Of a stretch of DNA of 64,000 nucleotides, positions 12,895 through 55,777 are shown piece by piece. Positions within the stretch are counted from its first letter, which is position 1. Each line of letters opens with the position of its first letter. The notes beneath the pieces were generated by a model that searched no databases, was not told where the DNA came from, and worked only from the letters and a program-made list of their open reading frames with translations. The stretch is from Lophius americanus (taxonomy: Eukaryota; Chordata; Actinopteri; Lophiiformes; Lophiidae), in contig JBBDHG010000443.1 in NCBI GenBank assembly GCA_037951165.1, positions 93,501 through 157,500 of the forward strand. The letters run 5' to 3'. The position numbers were made by a program, and so were the translations under genes.

Positions 12895-14819
12895 GACTCA
12901 CGGGGAGGGGGGAGCCTGCACACAAATGGGACTTTGAAAGATTGCATATTTTAATACTATTTCCCCGCTCCGACACGTTTGTGCTGGTCTAATTTCTGGT
13001 GCTCTGCAGGAAGAGTTGGAAAGCCTTTAATCAGAACAGCGATGTGAAATCTGAAATATTCAGTTGTGGATTGGAATAATGGGACGATGCGTTCCTGAAA
13101 GATTTATGCGCGCCACACGATGTAACGGCGTGGTCGTGGGCGGCGCCCTTTCCATCTTCTAATTTTCCATTTCTAATAAATCCACTGGGAAGTGGACGGT
13201 TTGCTCACTCGAGCACCTTCGCCGGGTCTTCAGGGCGGTTTTAAACCTGGTGATTCATAGGTTTTGTGTAAACATGCGTAATCAGTGTTCCACACGTGTG
13301 TGGGCTCTCTGGCTGCGTCGCCACCCTCCTCCCCCCAGCCTCCACACCTCTCCTCAGGACTCTCTTCACTCCCCATCAGCCTGGCCTCACATCACATGTC
13401 CCCCACTCAGTCTGACGCTCCGTCGGTATGTTTGCACATCTTTAAAAGCTAACAGCGTGCTTTAATTAATTGTCCAGCTTTCCTCAGAAACAATGTCCTA
13501 ATTCTGCCATTTAGCAGCAGCGTATCATAGTTTGTTGTTATCTCCCCCGCCAGATTCCTGTAAATAGTCACATTAAAAACTTTAATCTCTTCAATGGAAA
13601 ATGAAGTGCAGCTGAAAAGCCTGTCATGTGCTGAGATAAATATTATCTAAGCTAAAACCTTCACTCTCTCCCTCTACCCCCCTTGTCTTCCTCATGCCCC
13701 CTCCCCCTTCCTCTGACTTAATGAATATGTTCAGAAGATTTCAGAGGAATGCTTAATCCCAAAACACAACAAACTAGTAATAGTGAGGGCCTGTCTCAGT
13801 GTTCCAGCTGACAGCAGCCTCTGTAGGCTACAGTTTAGCCCGGCTAAAGGGTCGCCATGCTTTTGGATTTGAGCGCCAGCAGACAGAAAACACGTTTGAG
13901 TGACAGCAGAATTCGTCTTTAAAGGGTTTGTTGACAGAAATTACAACATGCAGTTTTTATTTGCCTTTAGTTGTATAGCTGTGGTTCTGTTTTAAATAGG
14001 TTTTTAGATATCCATCCTTGCGAAACACATTGGAGGTGACAGGAATTTTACACATAGCAAAAAAGGATATTTTGATTAATTGTACATCTCTGTTTCAATC
14101 GAGAGGGACAGGGAGATTGTTACTTTGGAATCTGGACACTGCTGGTGGTGGTGGTGGTTGATGACTCTGCTGCAACGGATGACTGATGCGAGGACTGGGT
14201 GGAGATGGGGATGTGGACGGAGAGTGTAATATTTAGAGGATAGCAGCTGATGGTGATGGGCTGAGCAGGAAGGTGTGACACAGTGATTGGATGGATGTGA
14301 CGGGCTCAAAGATGCCCCGGACCTTAAAGTGGGTGTTGAGACTGAACATGTGTGAAAGCTGAGGATAATAGAGTGGGTTGAACAGTAACTGTGGCCCGAG
14401 TGTGCAGGAGGATAGTCTTCCTGACTGCTCTTTCGATAGATGATAGTCAGTATATTTTACATTCTCTGTGAATACTTTTCAAGACGGTCCTTCTGAAGCT
14501 GCTGGCTTTTGATTCTGCTGCTGTTCACAAAGCCGTGAGGACAAAAAAACAAAACGTCGTCACCTGGATTGTATCAGGGTCTCGACTAAAATCTCTTGAA
14601 CAATCCCTCTTATCACTTTTTGACCCGTTTCATACTGTTATGTCACTGAAATAGTGACTCATGGAGATGCTATGACGCCATCCATGACACAAACAACTTT
14701 CTAATGTTGCGTAATGTCTTGACATTTAAGAGCAGAATCGGTGCGTACATTCAGAAAAGCTTTTCTTTTTCTTCTCGCAGCAAGTATTTAAATGTCTGCT
14801 CCGTCTCTGTTCTGTCCAG

Positions 14820-15026
14820 GGGGCCAGCTGTGGTGCACCACCACCAAGAACATGATGGAGGGCGAGGAGCTGGTTGCGTTTGCGGTGGACTTTGACTCCC
14901 GTCTGCAGGCGGTGAATCACATGTCTCTTAGCGAGGGCATGTACCCAGCCCGGCTTCTGGACAGCATCCAGCTCCTGCCACAGCAGGCCGCGATGGCTTC
15001 CATCCTGCCCACTGCAATCGTCAACA
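14820..15026 (+). CDS. zfpm2: zfpm2 exon: N-terminal regulatory (PR/SET-like) segment
   Basis: The acceptor is ctgtccag before 14820 and the donor is gtaagt from 15027. It encodes the segment beginning GGQLWCTTTK and ending LPTAIVN, including GMYPARLLDSIQLLPQQAAM, which is nearly unchanged from human FOG-2. This part corresponds to the end of the PR-domain-like N-terminal region of FOG proteins. The exon enters with one base of a Gly codon missing and ends after the first base of a Lys codon, which is completed by AG of the next exon. Confidence 0.95.
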
Positions 15027-16422
15027 GTAAGTGTCCAAACGCCAGGGCGAGAGAGACGAGACAAGATTGTTCTTTCTCCCCTTCCTGCTCGCCTCCCTCA
15101 CACCACACGCACTCAGTCACCTGCTTAACGAGGAGCGTCGTCTCCGCCGGCCGTAGATTAACCCAGATGAGTCTCTGCACTGGAGATAAGAGCCGTCGAC
15201 CTTCAAGTTTTGGGTTCACATAAACACACCGAGGCTCGAACTAATGTGTTAATTGCAAAATACACGCCTCATGCAAATAGTGTGTTTGTTTACTTAGCGA
15301 GGGCTATCAGGGTTCAGCTCGACAGAGAGGCTTCTGTAAGCAGATGGTCCAGTGTTCTAGTTTGCCCTTGAGAAAGGGTACCAACCGAGTGGTAGCAGCA
15401 CAGCGATATGCCGCGGCGGAGGATTTGGTGGGAAAGCCTCAGAACTGTAAAAGTGTGCATGCAAGCTCTTTATCTTTATACTTGTGCATGGATATGAAAG
15501 CACTTCATAGATCCCGATATCATGTCCCCCTTTGTCCCCTTCTCCCTCCCTCCAGAGGACATCTTCCCTTGCAAGGCATGTGGAATCTGGTTTCGGAGCG
15601 AAAGGAACCTGCAGGCTCATCTGATGTACTATTGCAGCGGGCGGCAGAGGGAGCCAGAGACGGTCGTGGAGGAAAATGACACCGGTCCCCATCAGACCGG
15701 ATCCAGTATCTGCCCATTCCCGCAGTGCAACAAGAGTTTCTCTGGAGCCAGGTCCCTGGAGATGCACTTGAGCACCTCTCACACCGGTGGGTGACAATAT
15801 CATCGATCAAAGAGGTTGCACAGAAACTAGATTTGAACTTTTGTTTTTGAAAGCAATCCCTCCTAACAGTTTGAAAGGAGAGGGTGTCCATGGCTTGCTT
15901 GAGAAAAGAATCAAACGTGACACATGCACACAGTTTTGAATAGGCTTGGAAAAATGATTTCTTTCCAGAAACATAAATATCCTGCTGTCAGCAAGCATAG
16001 CTGACAGTTTATCCTTGAGCAAAATTTGAAAAAAAAAATCAAGTGGATAAGGAATAAGCTTGGCATTATGCATGATTATTTGATGGTTTCTACAGTTAAC
16101 TCTAAAGGAGAAGTGGGAGGCGAGATTCTGAGCATTTCTCCCTTTTATCTCCTTCACAGGTGTCAAAATGGAAGAGAGCCTCCCTCCTGGCACCAGCTTG
16201 AAATGCACAATCTGTAACTACACGGCAGATTCTCTTATTACATTCCAGCATCACATCATGTCTCACCTGTCACAGGCGGCCCTTAGATGCAATCACTGCC
16301 ATATCAGCTTCCAGAGCCACAGGGAACTCTTACAGCATCAGGACTTACATGGGCACGGCAGCAAACTTCACAGGGAAGGCGATGGCACCGAGCTTTCCCC
16401 CAGGGGGTCTGAGGAAAGCCTC

Positions 16423-16462
<40 letters not shown>

Positions 16463-18765
16463 CCCGTGTAGATCTGGCCAACAGGAAGGACGCTCTGCTG
16501 GGCAGTCCCAAAGGGGGCCTCAATAAGGAGACCAGCATAGACGGAGAGACTGACAAGACCGAGAAGAAACCCATGCTATCTGTTCAGAAAGGAGAAGCCC
16601 ACCCAGGCAGCAAAGCCAGTTTTTCTTACACTAGGATCAAGTCGGAGCCCTCCAGCCCTCGACTGGCCTCTTCCCCTGTGCAGCATAACATGCCTACATT
16701 TCCCATGGGCCCCTTTCTGTCTCAGTTTGCTTTCTCCCAAGACATTTCGGTAGTCCCACAGGCTTCTGAGATTCTGGCTAAAATGTCAGAGCTAGTTCAC
16801 CGGAGACTGCGCCATGGAGGGAACAGCTACCCCCCTGTCATCTACAGTCCTTTAATGCCCAAAGGGGCCACCTGTTTCGAATGCAATATCACCTTCAGCA
16901 ACTTGGACAACTATTTGGTCCACAAAAAGCACTACTGTAATAGCCGCTGGCAGCATATGACCAAGTCGCCGGACTTCTCCGCCCTCTCAGATAAGGTCCC
17001 AGAGGCAGTGAGCCCCAACAGTGGTCACAGCTCGGTTAGCATGTTGGCTGGCTGCCACCAGACGGATGCAGATAACCACCTCATGCAATCGGCCTGTCTG
17101 AACTCCAATGTGTTGGACATGATCAACGCAGGGGCTAAAGGACCTGATAAGGATCTAGCAGGACAGGTCAAGAAGGTCTCTACCCCAACCGGGACTGAAG
17201 AGAGGCTGAATGGCAAACCGATTGAGGGAAAAAGCCCCAGTACAGGTTTGGTGGAAAGTGACAATGACCCAAACAAGACAACCTGCGAAGCCTGCAATAT
17301 CACCTTCAGCCGTCACGAGACCTACATGGTCCACAAGCAGTACTACTGTGCCACCCGTCATGACCCGCCCATGAAACGCATGTCAGCCAACAAGGTACCC
17401 TCCATGCAGAGAACAATGAGGACTCGCAAGCGCCGGAAGATGTACGAGATGTGTCTCCCTGACCAGGATCAGCAGAGGCCGCATATGGGCCAGCCAGGTT
17501 TCCTCGGGGTTCCTACTATGAACCCTTGTACATCCCAGGAAGCTGTAGAGAGCCTAGCAGACCGCTTCCATCCCCGCTGTGACATCTTCCCAGGTATGGT
17601 ACCCAAACACCTGGAGGCCTCTTTGACTGTCACTAAACCTATTCTGGCTCCCAAATGCAATACAGTGGAGCAGCAGGAGCTGGACGCTCCAATCGATCTA
17701 AGCAAAAAGTGTTCGCCAGTCTCTGAAAAGACATGTAGCTCTCCTAAAAGACTGTTGGACTATCACGAATGTGCAGTGTGCAAGATAAGTTTTAACAAAG
17801 TGGAGAACTACCTGGCACACAAACAGAACTTTTGCCCAGCAACTGCTGCTGCCACCGCTGCCGCAGCCGCTGCCGCCGCCGCCGCCGCCACCTCCACTCA
17901 GCAACAACAACAGCCACAACACAATGAGCCTGGCAGCCGGGAGTCGACTCTGTTCCCAGATGTGAAGACAGACAGCAGTATCAACCCTGATGATGTCTAC
18001 GACAAGAGCCCGGGCAAATGTGAGAAGAACGGCAATGTGAAGGTTAAGGCGCAGAATGGAAGCATGTTTCCCCCTCACCTGGGGTCGGTGCCAGGTCTCA
18101 AGGCTTTTGCTGAGCCCCAACTCATCCCATCAAAAGATGAGAACAAGAATTTGTTTCTGCCCCACTGCCTTTACCCAGGAGCAATAAAGAAGGCAAAAGG
18201 TCCCGAGCAAATATCGCCGTACTTTGGGATAAAGTCCACTGATTATGTGACAGGCGGAGCAATGATGCAGGGGGAGGCCAGCGAACAGGAGCCCACCACT
18301 AATGGCGGAGGAGTTGGAGGAGGTGCAGGAGGAGGAGGAGAGACAGGAACAACCAGAGACCAGGCCCAGCCACCTGCTGCCAATGGCTGCCCACATCCTG
18401 GTAAGGAGTCCCTTCCCCTTCTGCCCAAAAACCGGGGCATGGTCATCGTCAACGGGGGGCACAAGCCCGAGGAGCGATCAGGCACCGCTCCACCACAGCA
18501 GGAGAACCAGCCCCAGCCAGACGGCCAACCCCCCAATCCATCACCTACGTGGGCCACTGAGAACCAGGCCGACTCCAACGAGAACATGTCGCCTTCCTCC
18601 AAGTCTCCCTGCGAGGAGACGGCACCCACGGCCAACAAAGGCGTAAATGGATCCGGAAGCGGCAAGTACTGCCGCCTCTGCGACATCCAGTTCAACAACC
18701 TATCAAACTTTATTACCCATAAGAAGTTTTACTGTTCGTCACATGCTGCAGAGCATGTGAAATAA
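14820..18765 (+). CDS. zfpm2: zfpm2 (FOG-2), last three coding exons, 5' part outside window
   Basis: FOG-2 is a nuclear multi-zinc-finger cofactor that binds GATA4/5/6 and represses or modulates their targets in heart, gonad and other mesoderm. The coding exons are join(14820-15026, 15556-15786, 16160-18765), with GT-AG borders and consistent phases; the first exon begins with the last two bases of a Gly codon, so at least one coding exon lies upstream of the window. The translation shows eight zinc fingers, a PIDLSKK CtBP-binding motif and the family's C-terminus SSHAAEHVK. All of these match human ZFPM2 as I remember it, more closely than ZFPM1. Fish-specific features are a 13-Gln run, a long Ala run and a Gly-rich run. 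Teleosts usually have two co-orthologues (a and b); I cannot say which this is. The neighbouring gene is convergent. Confidence 0.97.
15556..15786 (+). CDS. zfpm2: zfpm2 exon: zinc fingers 1 and 2
   Basis: The acceptor is tccctccag before 15556; the donor is gtgggt from 15787. It encodes a CCHC finger (CKACGIWFRSERNLQAHLMY then YC) and a C2H2 finger (CPFPQC...HLSTSH). The first corresponds to FOG finger 1, which in this family contacts the GATA N-terminal finger. The linker between them (REPETVVEENDTGPHQTGSS) is acidic, as in human FOG-2. Entry and exit phases match the flanking exons: AAC-A|AG-GAC and ACC-G|GT-GTC. Confidence 0.95.
16160..18765 (+). CDS. zfpm2: zfpm2 terminal exon: zinc fingers 3-8, CtBP motif, stop
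   Basis: This large terminal exon starts after ccttcacag and encodes about 868 residues. In order it has two C2H2 fingers (CTICNYTADS..., CNHCHISFQS...), 13 Gln (16423-16461), the conserved SFSYTRIKSEPSSPRLASSP block, CCHC finger CFECNITFSNLDNYLVHKKH, CCHC finger CEACNITFSRHETYMVHKQY, a basic nuclear-localisation-like run TRKRRKM, the CtBP-binding motif PIDLSKK (17689-17709), CCHC finger CAVCKISFNKVENYLAHKQN, an Ala run interrupted by Thr (17845-17895), a Gly-rich run (18301-18345) and the last CCHC finger CRLCDIQFNNLSNFITHKKF, ending at TAA 18763-18765. The homopolymer runs look like lineage-specific expansions of otherwise low-conservation linkers. Confidence 0.97.
16423..16461 (+). repeat. 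zfpm2: Coding CAG run (13 Gln) in zfpm2
   Basis: CAA followed by 12 uninterrupted CAG codons within the terminal exon, between zinc finger 4 and the SFSYTR block. Confidence 0.97.
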
Positions 18766-19860
18766 GTCGTGGAGAATAAGACATCTTCCTCTCCCCCCGC
18801 CCCCCATCCCTTTTCCCCTCCCATGACTTTTACCCCCTTTTTTCTCCTTTTGTTTTGGTACACTGTTGTGTCTGGAATAGTGCATCATGCAGTGCTAAAC
18901 GCTGCTCGTGGACAATCAAGAGAAGCTTCTTCTTTCCTTGTTTTAAAACTTAAAAATGCAAAAACCATTGGTTAAAAAAGAAAAAAGAGAAAAAACGAAT
19001 TAAGGATATCGGTGCCACTTTCGCATTAATTTATTTTACAATCAGTATTAATAGGAGTAGTGATCTTAATTTAAATTGAAAAATGAAAATTTATATCAGA
19101 GTTGTTTGTAATGTTATTGTATAGTCATTCTTGTGTAGCACACATATTGTTTACACTGTAATGTAGACTCAATGAAACAATAGACAATACAAAATGAGAT
19201 GCATTTTAGACACAAAAATAGCTACTGAGGCACTTGTGTATTCTTATTTGCTGTACCAGTTTCTGTATATGCCCCGAATGTCACATGCAGATTGCTACTA
19301 ATAACGTTCTTTTGCCTTAAGAGTCGCCGTTGGGGTGATAACCAGGCACAACCCTGCATCTCACATTTTGGCATATACACATGGCTTTGCATACATATGT
19401 GGCTGTTTGTCCCTGTCTCTTTTCATCGACTCAGATGTGGATGTTTTCATGAGGATGGCAGCATTCTTGTATAGTACTCGTATTTCTGTTTGATGATACA
19501 CTTTGGTCTCCCTTTTGGAAATTTGCTCTCAATGCAATACTTTGTAAATTTAGGGAACATTACTGAAAGCAGTATTACGAGATGGGGACTGTGCATATAA
19601 TTATTTGTAACCCCGTGGGGGGAGAAAAAAAAAGAAAAAGAAGTTGTACAAGAATTACGTTTATTGCCGATGAACAAGATGGGTGGGAGGTCAGTGGGGA
19701 TACTGATGTAAAATGATCATTCCAATGTCCTGATTATGGGAGAAAATGTTTCTTAAAACGTTGTTGCTATGCATGTATATGGATGGAATTCAATTCCAGA
19801 TCTGTTGGAAATTTTTATTTTGATGTGGTGTCATAATTAAACTTAAATCCTCAGGATAAA
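18766..19860 (+). other. zfpm2: zfpm2 3' UTR
   Basis: Non-coding, AT-rich sequence follows the TAA directly and shows no repeat family. It is likely the 3' UTR, ending shortly after the ATTAAA at 19836. The low repeat content compared with sequence beyond 20 kb supports transcript function. The exact cleavage site cannot be read from sequence. Confidence 0.7.
19836..19841 (+). terminator. zfpm2: Poly(A) signal ATTAAA of zfpm2
   Basis: ATTAAA is the commonest variant poly(A) signal. It follows a T-rich stretch (attttTATTttgatg) and precedes the GT-rich tgtggtctttccc about 30 nt downstream, as expected for cleavage near 19855-19865. No AATAAA was seen in the preceding kilobase. Confidence 0.55.
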
Positions 19861-20389
19861 CCAGCGCAGTGTGGTCTTTCCCTCGCATAAATGTATACCC
19901 AGAAAAATAATAATACAATGTATTAATATGCTTTTCCTGCATGGGAGCTCAAAAATAGAGCTCAATGGTTTGTTTTGATTTACCTAATTGTATTAAAACG
20001 AGGGAAATTGTTGCGACAGAGGCAGAGGGATGTTCCCAGCTTACCTTTCCCCGTGGCCAAAACGCGCAGGAATATTAAGACAGACCTGCAGGAGATAAAG
20101 AGTATCAGCTTGAGCAATGACACGTGTGGCCTTTATATTGATAAGGAGTCATATATTAATTTTTGGCAGTGGCCAATCGGGTAGAGGGACTGAAATCACA
20201 ACTAGGAAGATAAGATTTTCAGACAGCAAATACTTCATCACGCTGAATACCCTCCAGTTTTCAATTAAAAAGCTTCCGAAGGAAGCCAAAACACGCTCAA
20301 AAATTGACTTCCTGATGAGCCTCACCAGACGAGTAGACAATCTCCTCAGATTGCTGCAGGGAAAGGTGAAGAGATAACTTGAAACATTT
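19861..20389. other. Spacer between convergent genes
   Basis: About 530 bp between the probable poly(A) sites of zfpm2 (+) and the hydrolase-fold gene (-). I see no exon, repeat family or promoter in it. The open frames on both strands here (for example 20117-20377 +) lack any recognisable domain. Confidence 0.5.
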
Positions 20390-20395
20390 TTTATT
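20390..20395 (-). terminator. Poly(A) signal AATAAA of hydrolase-fold gene
   Basis: On the minus strand AATAAA begins 63 nt after the stop codon, giving a very short 3' UTR. It is the only canonical signal directly downstream. Confidence 0.6.
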
Positions 20396-20457
20396 TCAAA
20401 ACATATTCAGTGATTACTCTGTGCGTGTCTGGGGTGACGTTACATGCTGACGACGGG

Positions 20458-51230
<30,773 letters not shown>

Positions 51231-51340
51231 TTCTAAATACAGTGTTTTTATATCACATGGATAAACTGCGGAATGAATTAAGTTGAGGCTACTTCCTGGT
51301 TGAGCTACGGAAGCCGGAAGGAGACAAACATTAAATTTCG
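51231..51340 (-). promoter_or_regulatory. Probable promoter/5' UTR of hydrolase-fold gene with ETS-type sites
   Basis: Immediately upstream of the ATG are CCGGAAG (51314-51320) and CAGGAAGT read on the minus strand (51298-51291), both good ETS cores, a combination common in TATA-less housekeeping promoters. A TATAAAA on the minus strand near 51250 is too close to the ATG to be the likely TATA box. An ATG-TGA minimal uORF is at 51258-51253. The transcription start cannot be placed. Confidence 0.45.
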
Positions 51341-52324
51341 CGTTGTGGCTTTACATTTAGAGCCGATTGCTCTCTTTCAGACACATTTTTCATCCTCTTC
51401 CCTCCTAATATCTATAAATCATCTAAAGATATGAATTTTAAATGCTTCAAATATGAGTTTTAGGTTTATCCCAGTGAAGTCACTGACTGAGGTCATTTCC
51501 ATTAAATGCTATAAAATATATGTAAAATATAATTGGTTTGTGCATTATGTGCAATTAAATTAATCATCACATGGATTTTTTCATTTTCCTTTGACACTTG
51601 TTAATTTAAATTTCACGTCATTGTTTGATTTGTCTTCATCTCCAGTATCTCTCTTTCAGCTGTGGAAATATACATTAACTAAAGAAATGTTCTAAACTGT
51701 AATTTTTAGGCATTTTTACTTTATTTAGTTGTTTCCATTTGTTGCTACATCTCTGTGAGTAATATTGTACACTATTTTTCTGACAGCTGTAGATACTAGT
51801 TACTTTTCAGTAAATACTAGTACTGTTTTTAATTCCCCTTTGTGCCCAGTGAAAAACTTACTTCTCCGATTAATCTGATTTTAAATATTTCTGCCGAAAC
51901 CCAAAGATCGAGTCCTTCATTATATCTTGAGAAAAAATTCTCCCACTCAAGATATTTACATTATTCAAAAACTGCCTTCAATTAACTGGAAAAAACAAGC
52001 GGAAATGAAAAGTTTAGTTCTCAAAGGACAGTGATTCTATAAAACACCTATGTTGGTATAGTGGATTCATCTACTTAACAGCATTTTAAGTAATTAAGAT
52101 TACCCAAACGTTCAACATAAACAGCAAGAATATAGGTTTACACATTGATGCAGTAATAGTAATTACATTTTTCGTAAAACACTGTATAATGAGTACTTTT
52201 ACTTTGATACTTAAAATACATTTTTCTGATTATACGTTCATTATTTTATTTGAATAAGGCTTTGCATGGCTTTCATTGTCGTAGAGTATTTTTATGGTGT
52301 GATATTAGTACTTTCCCACCAATT

Positions 52325-52402
52325 CAATTAGCACTTTGAGATTTGATCCAAATGCAAAGTGCATTATAAATGAAATGTATTATTATTATTATTATTATTA
52401 TT
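52325..52402 (+). mobile_element. LINE-2-like 3' tail
   Basis: aagtgcattataaatgaaat followed by (ATT)n is the usual fish L2-type end. Confidence 0.55.
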
Positions 52403-53330
52403 AATTCTACCACTGCTCTCCCTCACTGTCCGTCATGCAGTACAACTTATGACCTGCGGGTGTCGCTGTATCCCACAAACCCATTTCATCTTTCCACCAT
52501 AATGTGTTGCACTCAGGATAAAGCCAGTGAGTTTAACAAACAGGTTTATAATCACCATTTAAGTCTTCGTTTGAGCATCTCACACTCTCACATGAAATAC
52601 AGCCAGAATAACAACTGGATGTCGACCACTGCACATGTGGAGATCTTAAACTGCACCCCAGTGTAACCAATAAATGACCATAATCAGAATCAGGGGCAGT
52701 GATTGCATGTCCTCGGCTCCTACTAGAACAACCAATCAAACTCTCATCATGAATAATAACGCATTCATGATGAGCAGAACAGCTGCGTATAAGAATTCAA
52801 GTAATATATTCAAATAGCTTTTTTTTACGCAGCCGTGCATGTTTGTTGTGCCAAATAGTTCTGGTTTGCATCATTTGGGAACTGTGACCGTGTCCATATG
52901 GTCGAATCCGGCATCATTCACATGGACGTTTGCACGCAATGTGTTGAGAATTAGGCTTGTCGTTTGGCCGTGCTCCATGTCTGTAATTATCTCGTATGTT
53001 TCAGGCGCCGGGGTGACATCAGATAATAAAGCTGAATGGTTTTTAGGACAAGATTCAAGGCTGAAATAAAAAATAAGCGACCATGAGACTTTATTTTTAC
53101 TGCTCGTTCAGAGACCAGGATGCTTTACATTCATGCTTTAAAAGCCAGGCTATCCTGACTATTTATCCATTAAATAGTGTCTAGACAATTCAAAACCTCA
53201 ACGGTACCGCCTGTTGGACAGAAGGCGACTGGCGACTGGAGGAGGAAATTCATTGCAGTAATTAAAAAGCTCTGCTGGACCAAAATGATGAATGTCAGGT
53301 ATTGACTCACTGTCAGGCCGGCTGTGGGCG

Positions 53331-53332
<2 letters not shown>

Positions 53333-53363
<31 letters not shown>
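53333..53363. repeat. (TG)n microsatellite
   Basis: About 15 TG units. Confidence 0.93.
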
Positions 53364-53366
<3 letters not shown>

Positions 53367-55695
53367 TGTGTGTTGTATTTTGTTCCAAGCTGTCCAGGGT
53401 TGATTAAAGCTAATGATGCAGCGACTTCTCAGCCTCTTGCTTCTGTTGCAGCTCCACATAATTAGGACTGAGAGGGAAGATGCTCTAATCAGACAACGCT
53501 AGCTTCCCTCTACGGTTTGTGAATGCCATTCAAATAGCAGCCGCTTCCGGATGGCCTGTCATTCCGTACCGCGGTGAGCAGAACACGCCGGTCTTTTACC
53601 GCCTGCCTCCTTTGGGAAATCAATCACTTCTCATTCCATCAAAGATTTAGACTTAATAACATAATTTGCCATAGGAGGAGGAAAAAAAAAGTGATGATGC
53701 ATGATGTCCTTTACTGCCAGACTAAAGGTTGGTATTTGTTGTCCCCCCCCCCCCTCGGATTACCGGTGCCCGGCTGCACACATCTTTGATTGTTGAGAAA
53801 GCTCTGAATAAATCCCACAGAATCCAGCAGTGATTGAAAGATCTGAGTCCGTCAGATGTGACCCGCAGTGCAGTCATGTGATTGCTCTCTTGTGAAATAC
53901 ACACTCCTACTGAGTTTCTTCTGACAAAATTCCCATGAAAGAAAATCCAGCAGTATCCTTTATAGGATTTAAAGGGCACCTGGTCCCCGGTTTTATTAAT
54001 ACGACAATCACCCGTAACCTTAATCAATCAGCTATGACCTTTATATCACCTGCTTAGTATTGTTCAGCTCCTCCGGTCTAAACCTTTCTGTCAGAACCGG
54101 CGCCGCTCCTCAACTCCCCATGTGCATCAACGAGTCGCTCAGAAAAAGGGGGATTTTGTGAGTTTGTTGAATTGAAGAAAAGAAATGAACCTCTATTCAA
54201 ACAAAGTCCTGCAACTTAAACTGATTTGCTGGATTTGACAAAACTTGACAGTTTCGAGGGAAGCCTGTATTCAGAACATCAAGAATGTCCCGGATCACTT
54301 CCTGTCGGACAGGATCGACACATTTAAGGTCAAATAAAAGAAACGGCGTTTGGTTTAATTCATGTTTGTTTCAGATCTTCGACTGTGTCGTATTAATTCA
54401 TCACAGCTGATTAGATTATGTAGGTTGGACACGCGTCCATTATGCTTCATTTAAAGACTCCTATTAAATTATATCAAACACAACTTAGTTTAGTGGAATT
54501 TATATTCATATTTATAATGAAACTTGTAAACTTTACTTCAGTAGTGCTTTTCAAAATAAAGTTACAAAGTCAAAACAATTCAGGTAACATTAAAATACAG
54601 AAATAGAACAACGACCTCCAGTATTAATTAAAGACACATGGGAATGAACAAATATAAAAACATTTAAATTCAAAAATAAATAAAAGCAATGAAAAGTTTT
54701 TTCCAAAACTCATTCAAAAAACTGACTCAAAAGATTTCCCTGATTCTGCTTGTCTCATATCCTCACAGCAGTGAGTCACAGAACTGTTGGGCGCTGACAG
54801 CAAAGTTGTTGACCTAAGTGAATTAAATAAATCCAACAAATGATGTTTTTGAGTGCATGAGTCTGTCACCCATTCACAGCAGGTGGTCCTTCCTCAGAAC
54901 ACTCCGGCAGACTGGCAACGCCTTACAAGACCCGTGGTTCTGGAGATGCTCCGACCCCAGTCGTCTTGCCAACACTATTTGGCTCAGAACCTCTAAGATC
55001 TTAACAGCTTCCCTTCTTTTAACTTGTTCCAACACATCAACTTCAGGACAGAAAGTTCTCCTGAACCTGTCGCAGGTTTCCACATAATTATAATTGTACG
55101 ATGGCGTTAGAGAGCCTCTCAACGCAGAAGAGGGCGCGTGCTTTTTTTTAAATGTTTGTGATGAACACCGTGTTGTCGTGCCCTTCGGCAGCCGCCAAAC
55201 AAGAAGCGAATGTTCTTCACAGCTTATTGCTTTGCTCACTCTGCTATTCTAATTAGGTGTTGCTCATAAACAACGTCTGCCCTTGAGCCACTTGTAACAT
55301 CTTCATAGTCCTGGTGCGCAGATAGGAGCAAAAAGCCGGGTCACCTTGACTCCGTCGCCGCCCTTTGTGCCGTGTCTGCAGGCGGAGGCCATTTTTAAGG
55401 TTCCTCCCCCTCAACCCTGACATTCAGCGGAGTCTCACACCAAAACGTTTCACCCCTAGTTACAGGTCACCTTTCCCAAATAACAGATACCGGACTGGAC
55501 AGCCGTTAAAAACGGAGAGCAGGACCTGAATGCAAATAATAACCTTTTATAACATTTCTCACTGAGCCCACTGCCCCCCCCCCCGTCTCCTCGCTGGCCG
55601 GATCTTCCTCACGCAGTTTTCCTCCTTTCGGCCGCCTGCTGGATCTCAAGACCTGAAAATTGTTTCCCGAGAACAAAAAAAACAAGGCCACATCG

Positions 55696-55699
<4 letters not shown>

Positions 55700-55770
<71 letters not shown>
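55700..55770. repeat. (CA)n microsatellite
   Basis: About 35 CA units. Confidence 0.96.

Positions 55771-55777
<7 letters not shown>

Larger units (their letters stand above)
1..14819 (+). other. zfpm2 upstream intron (start outside window)
   Basis: No coding exon of zfpm2 or of another gene could be recognised here in either strand. In FOG-2 genes the intron before the GGQLWCTTTK exon is long, so I take this as one intron. Besides the repeats listed separately it contains stretches with few repeats and many homeobox-like ATTA/TAAT cores (about 420-800, 5640-5760, 8820-8960, 10120-10480, 13430-13660) that could be conserved regulatory elements. Poly(A)/poly(T) and purine runs are common, for example 300-370, 1478-1640, 7345-7385, 7467-7540 and 10850-10870. 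Confidence 0.7.

Noticed and set aside
1..14819. Search for the preceding zfpm2 exon (human-like KWLLDVTWQG segment).
   Set aside because: No matching translation seen in any + frame; it must be further upstream.
17698..18698. Long antisense open frames within the zfpm2 terminal exon.
   Set aside because: Shadows of a GC-rich coding exon; Leu/Gly/Ser-rich translations with no domain.
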